From: UBA6049 sp965662345
Lineage (GTDB): Bacteria > Bacteroidota > Bacteroidia > Flavobacteriales_G > Salibacteraceae
Assembly (NCBI GenBank): GCA_965662345.1
Contig: CBFIHE010000004.1
Coordinates: 86,513 to 150,512 of the forward strand
Direction of reading: 5' to 3'
DNA length: 64,000 nt
A program made the translations under genes and the position numbers. The notes beneath the pieces were generated by a model. The model had not been told where the DNA came from. It did no database searches and saw only the letters and a list, made by a program, of their open reading frames with translations. Shown here piece by piece: positions 55,690-64,000 of this stretch (its first letter is position 1; each line of letters starts with the position of its first letter).

Positions 55690-57717
55690 TTATTTGCGAA
55701 TGATCACTTTTTCAGTAGTGATAGAACCTTCTGTTTGGATGCGAATAGTGTACATACCATCGCTCAAACCGGAAACATTCCACTCATCATTCAATTGAGT
55801 TCCTGTGTAATTGCGTGTAAAAATCTCTCTTCCTTGAACATCGTACAGCACGAAAGAAATCTCACCTGCAATTTTCAATTCACCAGAAATGCGCAATACA
55901 TCTTTAGCTGGATTAGGAGAAATCACAATCGGGCTTTGCCACATGTCTTCTCCAAAACCTGTGCTTACACAAGCATCGCAAGACTCCCAGCATACAGCAG
56001 CAAGCGTTGTATCACCTGCAGGCACAAGGGTTCTGTTTGTAAAGCCACCAACAGTTCTTGTACAAGAAGAACCGTCTACTAGTTGTTCTTCAGTTGTCCA
56101 TCCATCTAAAGTAAATTTGTAATCGATTGTATCTGCAGGAACCGAAACCGTGAGCTCGTAGATAGAATCATTGTCTGAGTCTGTCATTACTGCACAGCTA
56201 CCACACCAGTTATTAAAAGTTCCGTTGAGATTTACTTCTGTGTAAGAACCTGTGTATTGAGAAAGATCTACTTGGAATGTAACATCTACATTTGGAGTAG
56301 TGCTTGCACAAACATCGCAAGACTCCCAACAAACAGCTGGGAAAGTAGTATCACCAGATAAAATCGCGAATCTATTTGTGAAACCACCTACCGTTTTTGT
56401 ACATGGCTCACCTCCTGCAAAGTTCTCTTGACCTGCCCACGCATCATGTGAGTATTTAAACTCAATTGAATCAGCTGTTATTGCAATTGTTGTTTCCCAT
56501 ATTGAGTCATTGTCTGCATCTGTTAACGGATTACAGTTACCACACCAACCATTAAAATCTCCGTTAACCTCTGGAGTTGTGTAAGTACCTGAGTACCCTC
56601 TCATATCAACTTTGAAAGTAACATTTTTAGGAGCTGTAGATGCAGAACATGTATCACATGAACCCCAGCAAACTGGAGGCAATACTGTATCAGCCGAAAT
56701 CATCATAAAGCGGTTTGTAAAACCATTAGAGGTTTTAGTACATGACTCACCTCCTGCGAAATTTTCTTGACCAGCCCAACTATCATGTGCATACTTAAAC
56801 TCAATAGAATCTTGAGTTAACGGCAAAGTAACCTCCCAAACGCCATCGTTGTTGGCATCTGTCATGGCATTACAGCCACCACACCAGCCATTGAAGTCAC
56901 CATTAACCTCTGGAGTTGTGAAAGAATTTGTGTACTGATTCATATCCACTTGGAATGTCACATTATAGGCACATCCAACGCAGCTCTCCCAGCATACAAC
57001 TGGTAGAATTGTATCGGAAGTAATTTCAATGAAGCGATTTGTAAAGCCTGAAGTCGTTTTAGTACAAGCACCGTGTGCCGTATCAGAAAGACTTTCTTGG
57101 CCAGCCCAACTGTCGTAAGCGTACTTAAATTCAATAGAGTCATTTGTGAGGAGTAAAGTTGTCTCCCAAATGCCATCACCATCTGCATCAGTTAGCGGGT
57201 TACAACCACCGCACCAACCGTTGAAGTCACCATTAACTTCAGGCGTGGTAAATGTTCCACCGTACTGATTCATGTCTACGCGAAAAGTGACACTATTAGT
57301 ATCCGGAGGGGTACCACAAGCAATGCATGATTCCCAGCATACTACCGGTAAAACTGTATCTCCTGTGAGAACAACAAAACGGTTGGTAAACCCGCTTGTC
57401 GTTTTGGTACAAGCCGCAGTTGCTGAAGGGATTAGATTCTCCTGTCCCGTCCAGTTATCATGTGCGAACTTGTATTCGATAGAATCAGCTGTAAGGGGCA
57501 ATGTAACCTCCCAAATACCATCATTGTTGGCGTCTGAAAGAACGTTACAATTCCCGCACCATCCATTGAAGGTACCATTAACTTCTGGGGTTGTGAATGT
57601 ACCTCCATATTGGTTCATATCTACCTGAAAGGTAACATTCTTGGTTGTTTGTGCCTGGAGAGCCATTGATAGCAATCCTAAAGTGGCAGTCGAAATTGTG
57701 CGTAAAATTTTATTCAT
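55690..57717 (-). CDS. T9SS-exported protein with five six-cysteine carbohydrate-module-like repeats
   Basis: 675 aa. Signal peptide to about 23. Repeats at 27-134, 142-249, 251-357, 365-470 and 478-583, then a T9SS type A domain at 597-675 (ISPNPAKDVLRI). Repeats 1-4 share TTPEVNG-FNGWCG-C almost unchanged; repeat 5 is the most diverged (EVNLNGTFNNWCGSC). All keep six cysteines (WC, -C, a central C-TKT or C-TRT, VCW, -SC, -C), which suggests three disulfides each. No enzyme motif. The fold resembles CBM48/E-set modules, so multivalent glycan binding or a scaffold role at the surface is inferred. Divergent from the Nudix regulator. Confidence 0.85.
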   Translation of the reverse strand: MNKILRTISTATLGLLSMALQAQTTKNVTFQVDMNQYGGTFTTPEVNGTFNGWCGNCNVLSDANNDGIWEVTLPLTADSIEYKFAHDNWTGQENLIPSATAACTKTTSGFTNRFVVLTGDTVLPVVCWESCIACGTPPDTNSVTFRVDMNQYGGTFTTPEVNGDFNGWCGGCNPLTDADGDGIWETTLLLTNDSIEFKYAYDSWAGQESLSDTAHGACTKTTSGFTNRFIEITSDTILPVVCWESCVGCAYNVTFQVDMNQYTNSFTTPEVNGDFNGWCGGCNAMTDANNDGVWEVTLPLTQDSIEFKYAHDSWAGQENFAGGESCTKTSNGFTNRFMMISADTVLPPVCWGSCDTCSASTAPKNVTFKVDMRGYSGTYTTPEVNGDFNGWCGNCNPLTDADNDSIWETTIAITADSIEFKYSHDAWAGQENFAGGEPCTKTVGGFTNRFAILSGDTTFPAVCWESCDVCASTTPNVDVTFQVDLSQYTGSYTEVNLNGTFNNWCGSCAVMTDSDNDSIYELTVSVPADTIDYKFTLDGWTTEEQLVDGSSCTRTVGGFTNRTLVPAGDTTLAAVCWESCDACVSTGFGEDMWQSPIVISPNPAKDVLRISGELKIAGEISFVLYDVQGREIFTRNYTGTQLNDEWNVSGLSDGMYTIRIQTEGSITTEKVIIRK

Positions 57718-57735
57718 AACAATCTAGATTTAACC

Positions 57736-57766
57736 CAAATTTAAAACGTTTTGGTTTAAATAACAA
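57736..57766 (-). promoter_or_regulatory. Promoter of the five-repeat T9SS gene
   Basis: Minus strand: TTG (57766-57764), 20-base spacer, TAAATTTG (57743-57736). The spacer holds the palindrome AAAACGTTTT (57743-57752) and two TTTAAA copies, which could be an operator for the adjacent regulator. Confidence 0.6.
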
Positions 57767-57836
57767 TAAGTATTTTTTTGTTTTTCATAAAATCCTGTAT
57801 TATAGCGATTTACACATTTAATTTAATTTTTTGTTA

Positions 57837-57850
57837 TAGTACCTAGTACC
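57837..57850. repeat. Tandem TAGTACC repeat, possible operator
   Basis: TAGTACC occurs twice head to tail, which also creates GTAC-CTA-GTAC, an imperfect palindrome. It lies about 50-64 bases before the regulator ATG at 57901. Confidence 0.35.
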
Positions 57851-57900
57851 AATACTCGTTTTTATTTCTAAATTCGGAAATCTAAATATCAACAATAACA

Positions 57901-58644
57901 ATGAAGGATACAATGACTTTAGTCAAGAATGGAAACTCAAAAGGCTACGCTATCCCTTACTATGAGATACCGTATGAAAAGTTCTTTCAGTTCGGCCTTT
58001 CAGTTGATTGCGTTGTCTTTGGGTATCATCAATCTTCACTTAAAGTTCTAACCATAACTAGAGGAGCTGAACCATTTAAAGGAAGCACAGCACTCCCTGG
58101 AGATCTCGTATACCCCAATGAAAATTTAGATGCTGCAGCAAAAAGAATTTTAAAAGATCTTACTGGCATCTCCAATCTATTCTTAAAACAAACCGGCACC
58201 TACGGAGAAGTTTCAAGACACCCTGCTGGAAGAGTTATAACAGTAGGATACTACGCGTTAATAGATATTGCCAAACACGATCCACATGCAAGTGCTTGGG
58301 CAGACGGTGTGGAATGGACTGCATTAAACGAAGTGCCCGAGTTAGCATTCGACCACAACGCAATATTAAACGACTCTCTTTGCTACTTAAGAGAGCAAGT
58401 GCGTAAAGAGCCTATCGCTTTTAGGTTGCTACCAGACAAATTCACATTAGGTGATTTGCAAGATTTGTTTGAGTCTGTTCTAGGCTCTAGATATGACAAG
58501 GCCAACTTTAGAAAAAAGATGCTGAGTTTAAAATTGCTCAAAGACACCAATGAACTTCAAAAAGACGTGCCACACCGTCCAGGAAAGTTGTTTGAATTTA
58601 ATCATGAATCAAAAAACACATCTAAATATGCCTTTGATTTATAA
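57901..58644 (+). CDS. Nudix-fold transcriptional regulator, NrtR/AraR-like
   Basis: 247 aa. Residues about 30-165 form a Nudix-type domain and about 170-240 a winged helix (LGDLQDLFESVLGSRYDKAN; LSLKLLKDT). The Nudix box should read G-x5-E-x7-REUxEExGU. Here it is at 67-90 and ends KRILKDLTGI, so the catalytic glutamates are replaced by Ile, Asp and Leu and hydrolysis is unlikely. This is the layout of NrtR-like regulators. In Bacteroides the arabinose regulator AraR belongs to this group and senses a sugar. The cluster (hydrolase, sugar symporter) supports a sugar ligand here. Confidence 0.85.
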   Translation: MKDTMTLVKNGNSKGYAIPYYEIPYEKFFQFGLSVDCVVFGYHQSSLKVLTITRGAEPFKGSTALPGDLVYPNENLDAAAKRILKDLTGISNLFLKQTGTYGEVSRHPAGRVITVGYYALIDIAKHDPHASAWADGVEWTALNEVPELAFDHNAILNDSLCYLREQVRKEPIAFRLLPDKFTLGDLQDLFESVLGSRYDKANFRKKMLSLKLLKDTNELQKDVPHRPGKLFEFNHESKNTSKYAFDL

Positions 58645-59971
58645 ATCATTCCTGATTTCCACCCTGTTCTTATTACCGTTTCTAGGATACACCCAAGCGA
58701 TTCCAGTAACTGTTGAGCAAATTAATGGCGAGTATACTTTAGTAAGAGGTGGAAAACCCTATTACATAAAAGGTGCTGGAGGAAAGACCCAAATTGAAGA
58801 ACTCGTAAGGCTTGGAGGAAACTCCATCAGAACTTGGGGGGTTGATGAAGCAGATGAGGCTTTTGAATTAGCAGAAAAGTACAACCTAACTGTGATGATG
58901 GGGCTGTGGGTACAACATGAACGGCATGGCTTTGACTATAACAACGAAGCTGCAGTAGCCAAACAGCTTGAGGACTTCAAGAAGGTAATCTTGAAATACA
59001 AAGATCATCCAAACCTTCTACTCTGGGGAATAGGAAATGAAGTAGATCTCTTTTATACCAATCTCAAGGTTTGGGACGCCATACAAGACATCTGTAAATT
59101 CATACATGAGGTTGACCCTAACCATCCTACTTCAACGGTAACGGCTGGGCTCCAAGCTGAAGAAGTTGTTCATATCAACAATCGAGTTCCAGACTTAGAC
59201 ATTTATGGCATCAATACTTATGGAGATATAGCCAAGATTTCTGAAAACCTTTACGATTTTGGTTGGCATGGTCCATATATCGTTTCAGAATGGGGTCCAA
59301 ACGGTCACTGGGAGGTAGATAAAACAACTTGGGGAGCTCCTATTGAGCAAACGAGTACAGAAAAAGCAGCTTCTTATGCAATGCGCTACCAAAAATATAT
59401 CGCAGATCAACGTGAGCACTGCGTTGGGAGCTATGTATTCTTATGGGGACAAAAACAAGAGACCACTTCTACTTGGTACGGCTTGTTCACAGATAAAGGG
59501 AACCCAACGGAACCTTTAGACGAGCTATATAAAGCCTGGCAAGGAAGTGTGCCTCAGAACAGTTCGCCTACAATAGACACGTTAAAGATAGAAGGTGAAA
59601 ACGAGCCTTTAAATATACGGCTAACTGCAGGCGATAAGTACAAAGCAAATCTTGTCGCCTCTGATCCAGACAACGATAATTTAAAAATTAAATGGCTCAT
59701 CTATCCAGAGAGCATGAATACAAAAGCTGGTGGTGACTTTGAGTCTTCTTTACAACCTGAACTAGGTCTATTCATTTCAAGAGGAGATGAGAAAGCAACA
59801 TTTAGAGCTCCAGATGAGGAAGGCCCTTACAGGCTATTTGTCTTTATCCAAGACGGAGATAAAAGAACGGCCTACGCCAATATCCCGTTCTACTCTGAAC
59901 CGCGAACTGCAGCAGACGGAGCTTTAAAGCCAGTTCGATTCAAACCACGTAAGCTAGAAGTACAGCGATAA
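58628..59971 (+). CDS. Secreted glycoside hydrolase, GH2-type TIM barrel
   Basis: 447 aa from the ATG at 58628 (MPLIYKSFLISTLFLLPFLG, a signal peptide), which overlaps the regulator stop by 17 bases. The TIM barrel at about 40-310 has GGNSIRTWG near 65, the acid/base Glu in WGIGNEVD (about 137), and the nucleophile Glu in VSEWGPNG (about 221). It lacks the N-terminal jelly-roll and Ig domains of full GH2 enzymes. A C-terminal beta-sandwich (about 335-447; VASDPDNDNLKIKW) looks cadherin/PKD-like. Retaining beta-glycosidase; linkage unknown, and a neighbouring clan-A family is possible. Confidence 0.82.
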   Translation: MPLIYKSFLISTLFLLPFLGYTQAIPVTVEQINGEYTLVRGGKPYYIKGAGGKTQIEELVRLGGNSIRTWGVDEADEAFELAEKYNLTVMMGLWVQHERHGFDYNNEAAVAKQLEDFKKVILKYKDHPNLLLWGIGNEVDLFYTNLKVWDAIQDICKFIHEVDPNHPTSTVTAGLQAEEVVHINNRVPDLDIYGINTYGDIAKISENLYDFGWHGPYIVSEWGPNGHWEVDKTTWGAPIEQTSTEKAASYAMRYQKYIADQREHCVGSYVFLWGQKQETTSTWYGLFTDKGNPTEPLDELYKAWQGSVPQNSSPTIDTLKIEGENEPLNIRLTAGDKYKANLVASDPDNDNLKIKWLIYPESMNTKAGGDFESSLQPELGLFISRGDEKATFRAPDEEGPYRLFVFIQDGDKRTAYANIPFYSEPRTAADGALKPVRFKPRKLEVQR

Positions 59972-59977
59972 AAAACC

Positions 59978-61588
59978 GTGGATCACAGTTTAAACCATAC
60001 AGATTATTGGGTGATAGGCGTATACTTCGCTTTAACTATTGGCTTAGTCCTATACTTGGTTCTGAAAGAACGAAACGGTAAGGAAGATTCATCAGACTAC
60101 TTTTTAGGCGGTCGTAACTTAGGCTGGTTTGTAGTTGGCTCTTCCCTTTTTGCCTCCAATATTGGATCAGAGCACTTGGTAGGTTTAGCAGGTGCAGGCG
60201 CATCGGGAGATTTTCCTGCAGCTCAATTTGAAATCATGGCTGCTTTTATGCTGTTGCTTTTAGGTTGGTTGTTCGTTCCACTGTATCTTAAAACTGGAGT
60301 ATACACAATGCCTCGCTTCCTAGAACTACGCTATGGAAAATGGGCGAAGAATTATCTGGTTTGGGTTAGTATTTTAGGGTATATCTTAACTAAGATATCA
60401 GTAACCATTGCTGCTGGAGGCATCATCTTCACCACCATTTTGGGAATAAACTTTTGGTTTGGAGCTATATTAGTAGTGGTACTAACTGGTATTTATACTG
60501 CCTTAGGTGGGCTAAAAGCTGTAGCCTACACAGACACTTTCCAAATGTTCATTTTAATTGGTGGTTCAGTAGCACTTACCTACTACGCGTTAGATGCTGG
60601 CGGTGGTTGGAGCACTATGAAAGCAACACTACCAACAGAGTATACCAGTTTATGGCGTGGTTTGCAAAGCGAAAACTTTCCGTGGACAGGCATTATATTA
60701 GGCGCACCAATCTTAGGTGTATGGTACTGGTGTACAGACCAGTTTATTGTTCAGCGCGTGTTAGCCGTTAAGAATATTCAAGAAGCAAGAAAAAGTACTT
60801 TGTTTGCTTCTTACCTAAAAATTCTACCGCTTTTCTTATTCGTAATTCCGGGTGTTTTGGCCTATTCCCTGTCTACTGGAGACAATCCTGTTTTGACATT
60901 TCCTGTAGAGAATGGTAACCCAGTATATGATGCTGCCCTCCCAGTAATGACTGCTTCATTATTACCGCATGGTTTAAAAGGTTTAGTTGTTGCGGGCTTA
61001 CTCGCTGCTTTAATGAGTTCACTTTCTAGTGTCTTTAATTCTTGCTCAACCTTAATTACGCTAGATCTTTACAAGGTTAAATTCCCAGATTCTACAGAAA
61101 CACAACTAGTGAGAATTGGTCGTGTATCTACAGGCGTTTTAGTGCTTTTGGGCTTAGCATGGATTCCACTTTTGCAATTACTAGAAGGTGGTCTGTTCCA
61201 GAAAATCCAAAGTATACAATCTTACATTTCACCTCCAATTGCAGCGGTTTTCCTAGTTGGAATTTTAGCGAAAGGCGTTAGCGAAAGAGGCGCAAAGAAT
61301 GCCTTGATTACAGGAGCTATTTTAGGAGGATTGAAACTTCTCTCAGAAATAGTTAAACCGTCTCTCTCTGGTTTTGCCTTGCAATTTGCAGAAATGAACT
61401 TTTTACACTTTGCTTTTGTGCTTTTCATTTTCTGCTCAGCAGTTCTACTGCTATCAGGAGGGAAACCAGTTAGCAATTCAAGTACACTCAACATTAGAGG
61501 TGTTGAAGTTCCGCGCACTCCTGCCCTTCTTAAGCTTTTAATCCTAATTCTAATTTCACTCATAGCAATTATCTGGTATGTATTTTAA
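59978..61588 (+). CDS. SSS family sodium/sugar cotransporter
   Basis: 536 aa, start codon GTG at 59978. About 14 membrane segments. DYFLGGRNLGWFVVGSSLFAS at about 36 and IGSEHLVGLAG just after, with VAGLLAALMSSLSSVFNSC at about 342, are the sodium/glucose (SGLT/vSGLT) subgroup signatures; the later Ser pair binds Na+. It would carry the sugar released by the preceding hydrolase. Starts 6 bases after the hydrolase stop and overlaps the next gene by 11 bases. Confidence 0.92.
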   Translation: MDHSLNHTDYWVIGVYFALTIGLVLYLVLKERNGKEDSSDYFLGGRNLGWFVVGSSLFASNIGSEHLVGLAGAGASGDFPAAQFEIMAAFMLLLLGWLFVPLYLKTGVYTMPRFLELRYGKWAKNYLVWVSILGYILTKISVTIAAGGIIFTTILGINFWFGAILVVVLTGIYTALGGLKAVAYTDTFQMFILIGGSVALTYYALDAGGGWSTMKATLPTEYTSLWRGLQSENFPWTGIILGAPILGVWYWCTDQFIVQRVLAVKNIQEARKSTLFASYLKILPLFLFVIPGVLAYSLSTGDNPVLTFPVENGNPVYDAALPVMTASLLPHGLKGLVVAGLLAALMSSLSSVFNSCSTLITLDLYKVKFPDSTETQLVRIGRVSTGVLVLLGLAWIPLLQLLEGGLFQKIQSIQSYISPPIAAVFLVGILAKGVSERGAKNALITGAILGGLKLLSEIVKPSLSGFALQFAEMNFLHFAFVLFIFCSAVLLLSGGKPVSNSSTLNIRGVEVPRTPALLKLLILILISLIAIIWYVF

Positions 61589-63545
61589 ACACGCAATCAT
61601 ATGGCCAGTGGTTTCGGCTTGCTTGCTCATGGGCTTTAACGCCCGAGCACAGCTCAACGATTCTACAACCATTCTGGATTGGCGAAGGGGACTCTTTCCA
61701 AAGACGAAAGACGGAGATCTTTACCAAATCAGAGCAACAGGATTCTACCGTTTCTTCGGAACCCACATGACAATGGACTCGCCTTATACATTAGACGAGA
61801 ACTCTGGGGCTGTAACCAAGCGCAAAACGCTTTTTATTGGAGATGATTCTCAACTCCCCAACCTCTTGGTTAATATTTCAGGAAGACCAAACAAGAAAGT
61901 CTCTTGGGGGTTTGATGTATTTGCATTTCAATTCTTAGATGGAAACATTAACCCAACCTACAACGGACAAGTCGCAACGGAGGATCGGCCGCCAATATGG
62001 GATCCGCTTTCTGGCTCTAGACTTGGCCAAAACATGGGACTCAATCTAGGGCTAAATTTGTATGGTTCCTACAACACAGATTTTGGAACTTTTAACGTAA
62101 GAATGGGCGGTATTCACTGGTATAGTATCAGTGACTTAACACTAGGTAGTTTTCAAGGCTACAACCGATTCTTATTGTTTGAAAGAAACCCGTGGGACCC
62201 TATTGGAAAGAATACAGCCGTTCGGTATAACCAGATGTATGAATATGGTGCTGTATACCAAGATTTACGCTGGGGTGAGCGAGCCGTTCAAGGAATTATT
62301 TTAGACGCTATAAGCTTACCAAATGACTGGAGTCTCTCTGCCATGTACGGTAAAACAGAGCTTGCTGGCGGTTTCTTAAATATTCCAAATGTCAATTACG
62401 GAGGTAAAATCAGGAAACAATACAATCCTGACTCTTACATCGGGTTCAATACCCTAAACAACACAACTTGGGCAGATAGCCTAAATACGCTGGAGATAGG
62501 TTTCCATATGCACACCTTAGAATGGAAAACCTCTATTCGTGGTTTTGACATTCATGCAGAGGCGGGCTTAGGACACTATTTCACCCCAGTAAGTGACTAC
62601 CCATGGGGAGAGGCCATTTCTGCTAAGATTTTAGCTACGGAAAAAGTGCTCAAATTCCCGGTAGAATTACATTACTACCGAATCAACCCAGACGTTGTAA
62701 ACAACAATGCCCTATTTTGGAATACTTCTGTTATAGAGGCGCGTGCGGTAGATATAGTTTCTACAGGAGATGCAACCCAGAGTGCCAATGTCTTGATTCC
62801 ATTCGCTAGCTCAATGGTTGGCATTGGGCAAATGACAAACAACCGAACGGGTGTAAACCTCAATACAGAAGTAAAGTTTGGAAAGCTTAAGGTATCTGCA
62901 GGGTATGGCATATCTTCTGAAATAGAAGCAAGACAAAACAACATCACGTTCTCTCATGCGGTAAACCAATTAACCCGTGCCCGTTTCTGGAGGTGGGAAT
63001 TCCCTCCTAATGTTGGTCCTTATGAGCGTTATGATAAAGTATATCGTGATGCGTATCAAAAGGTTACAGTTACAGACGACTCTTTGGGTCAATCCATCAA
63101 TCCCAAAAAATTCAATCAAATTGAAATTCACGCTAAATACCGTACGAAACTCAATTACAGAAACTTCTATGCTTTCTTCTTAGGACGGTATAACACGGCT
63201 CAACCAGACTTGAGCATTATACCAGCTTTCAGAAGCGACAATGCTTACGTTAGACAATACTCCAGCGAACTGGAATTGTACTATCAAATCACAAAACCAC
63301 TAACCATTAATGCCTACACAGGGTATGAGCGAATTTTAGGAGGTTACAATACCACTTTGGATAGTGAAACCTTTAAACCCCTCAACCAAACTGGTTGGGG
63401 ACTAGGAGGCGGTATAGACGTGAATATTGGCAGAAATGCAGGTTTATTTGTTCGTCACCGCATCTTCTTCTTTGAAGATACCTCTTTCAGAAAAGATAAT
63501 TTCCGTGGTCATGAGACCCTTGTTGAATTAACAGTTTACTTCTAG
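61578..63545 (+). CDS. Outer-membrane beta-barrel candidate without TonB plug
   Basis: 655 aa. N-terminal signal (VVSACLLMGFNARAQ). The rest is a long series of alternating hydrophobic/polar strands rich in Tyr, Trp and Gly with short polar turns, ending ETLVELTVYF, a typical barrel C-terminus (final Phe). No plug domain, TonB box or SusC N-terminus. I do not recognise the family. The neighbouring hydrolase and symporter suggest that it passes or binds the same glycan at the outer membrane. Overlaps the symporter gene by 11 bases. Confidence 0.75.
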   Translation: MYFKHAIIWPVVSACLLMGFNARAQLNDSTTILDWRRGLFPKTKDGDLYQIRATGFYRFFGTHMTMDSPYTLDENSGAVTKRKTLFIGDDSQLPNLLVNISGRPNKKVSWGFDVFAFQFLDGNINPTYNGQVATEDRPPIWDPLSGSRLGQNMGLNLGLNLYGSYNTDFGTFNVRMGGIHWYSISDLTLGSFQGYNRFLLFERNPWDPIGKNTAVRYNQMYEYGAVYQDLRWGERAVQGIILDAISLPNDWSLSAMYGKTELAGGFLNIPNVNYGGKIRKQYNPDSYIGFNTLNNTTWADSLNTLEIGFHMHTLEWKTSIRGFDIHAEAGLGHYFTPVSDYPWGEAISAKILATEKVLKFPVELHYYRINPDVVNNNALFWNTSVIEARAVDIVSTGDATQSANVLIPFASSMVGIGQMTNNRTGVNLNTEVKFGKLKVSAGYGISSEIEARQNNITFSHAVNQLTRARFWRWEFPPNVGPYERYDKVYRDAYQKVTVTDDSLGQSINPKKFNQIEIHAKYRTKLNYRNFYAFFLGRYNTAQPDLSIIPAFRSDNAYVRQYSSELELYYQITKPLTINAYTGYERILGGYNTTLDSETFKPLNQTGWGLGGGIDVNIGRNAGLFVRHRIFFFEDTSFRKDNFRGHETLVELTVYF

Positions 63546-63547
63546 AC

Positions 63548-64000
63548 ATGAAACCTAATTATATACTCATAGCAGCAATAGCCCTTTGCATAGCAAGTAC
63601 GGGCTTTGCACAAGAAAAGAAAATCTGGGTATCGGGAGCAGCTCGGGCCGTGATGTATGGCGATAAGTACAACACCGATGCAGAAAATGATACAACAACA
63701 GCCCGCAAATTAGAGAGCGGACATGCCATGGTAGATTTGGGCGCTAACATTCAGCCCAATGATAATGTGCTCATAAAAGCCATGGTTAGGATTAGAAACG
63801 ACTAGGGTGGTTTCTGGGGGTCAGGCGTTACATTTGATGTGCGTCAGCTCTATATGAAAGGCATAATTGGTGGTTTCCTGCGCTACCAGTTAGGAGATAT
63901 CGACTACCGCATGACACCGTATACCTTCCATAATAATACGGGTATGGTAAATCAATTTGCTGGTGTTATGTCATCTGTACCGTTAGACCAAGTGCGATAT
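63548..64000 (+). pseudogene. Second outer-membrane protein gene, interrupted by an in-frame TAG and cut by the edge
   Basis: Starts 3 bases after the previous stop with a signal peptide (MKPNYILIAAIALCIASTGFA). After 85 residues (ending VRIRND) codon 86 is TAG at 63803-63805. The same frame then stays open for the remaining 65 codons to the window edge and reads as barrel-like protein (GGFWGSGVTFDVRQLYMKG). Thus one base change has broken an otherwise intact gene, or a sequencing error is present. TAG ends other genes here (14446, 63545), so routine read-through is unlikely. The intact first part is 63548-63805. Confidence 0.7.

Noticed and set aside
54612..57717. Repeat DNA in the T9SS genes as a CRISPR or mobile repeat
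   Set aside because: The repeats are coding, about 340 bases apart, diverged at third positions and explained by protein domain duplication.
63803..63805. Programmed read-through or recoding at the in-frame TAG
   Set aside because: TAG is a normal stop elsewhere in the window (14446, 63545) and no pyrrolysine-type genes or structure are seen; a mutation or sequencing error is simpler.

Overview
The window reads as a chromosome segment of a marine-type Bacteroidota, most likely order Flavobacteriales (a Cryomorphaceae/Schleiferiaceae-like lineage is a guess). The evidence is four secreted proteins with the C-terminal type A sorting domain of the type IX secretion system (T9SS), a Rho factor with a large disordered insertion, family-restricted small genes (Lacal_2735, DUF4199, DUF4293, DUF6702, DUF4856), a TonB-dependent receptor operon, and many matches to the Bacteroidota -7 promoter element TAnnTTTG placed shortly before start codons. 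I see no rRNA, tRNA, CRISPR array, insertion sequence or prophage gene.

Layout. 1-10 kb: edge-truncated secreted endonuclease/exonuclease/phosphatase protein, giant BNR/VPS10 propeller protein, M1 metallopeptidase, rluF, HMG-CoA lyase, pyrD. 10-17 kb: exonuclease/GIY-YIG fusion, then a glycosyltransferase / MBOAT acyltransferase / SGNH-like set and a GH13 lipoprotein. 16.7-21.7 kb: HupE-like, DUF6702, T9SS-exported M4 metallopeptidase. 21.8-27.8 kb: tightly coupled operon DUF4856 - imelysin - HTTM - TonB receptor, probably for metal uptake. 28-37 kb: TPR protein, flavodoxin, response regulator, a housekeeping run WYL regulator - aroQ - pyrR - pyrB - STAS-like - T9SS protein - rnz, then a YbiT-type ABC-F protein and an LPP20-like lipoprotein. 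37-48.5 kb: S46 peptidase, sodium:solute symporter, priA, the hidden small gene Lacal_2735, DUF4199, tandem universal stress protein, hemN, and the group DUF547 - CoA-binding - secreted protein. 48.5-54.5 kb: thioredoxin, ABC exporter, truA, phosphoesterase, DUF4293, rho.

54.6-64 kb is the most distinctive part. Two adjacent T9SS proteins carry seven copies of a six-cysteine beta-sandwich repeat resembling starch/glycogen-binding modules. They are transcribed divergently from a Nudix-fold regulator whose catalytic Nudix glutamates are lost. Downstream of the regulator, in an overlapping-gene run, come a glycoside hydrolase, a sugar-type sodium symporter and two outer-membrane beta-barrel candidates; the second is broken by an in-frame TAG. 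This looks like a glycan-use locus that does not use SusC/SusD, at least within the window.

Gene starts were moved to internal ATGs wherever a signal peptide, a family N-terminus or a promoter showed that the longest frame begins too early. Functions come from motif recognition by eye; no database search was possible.
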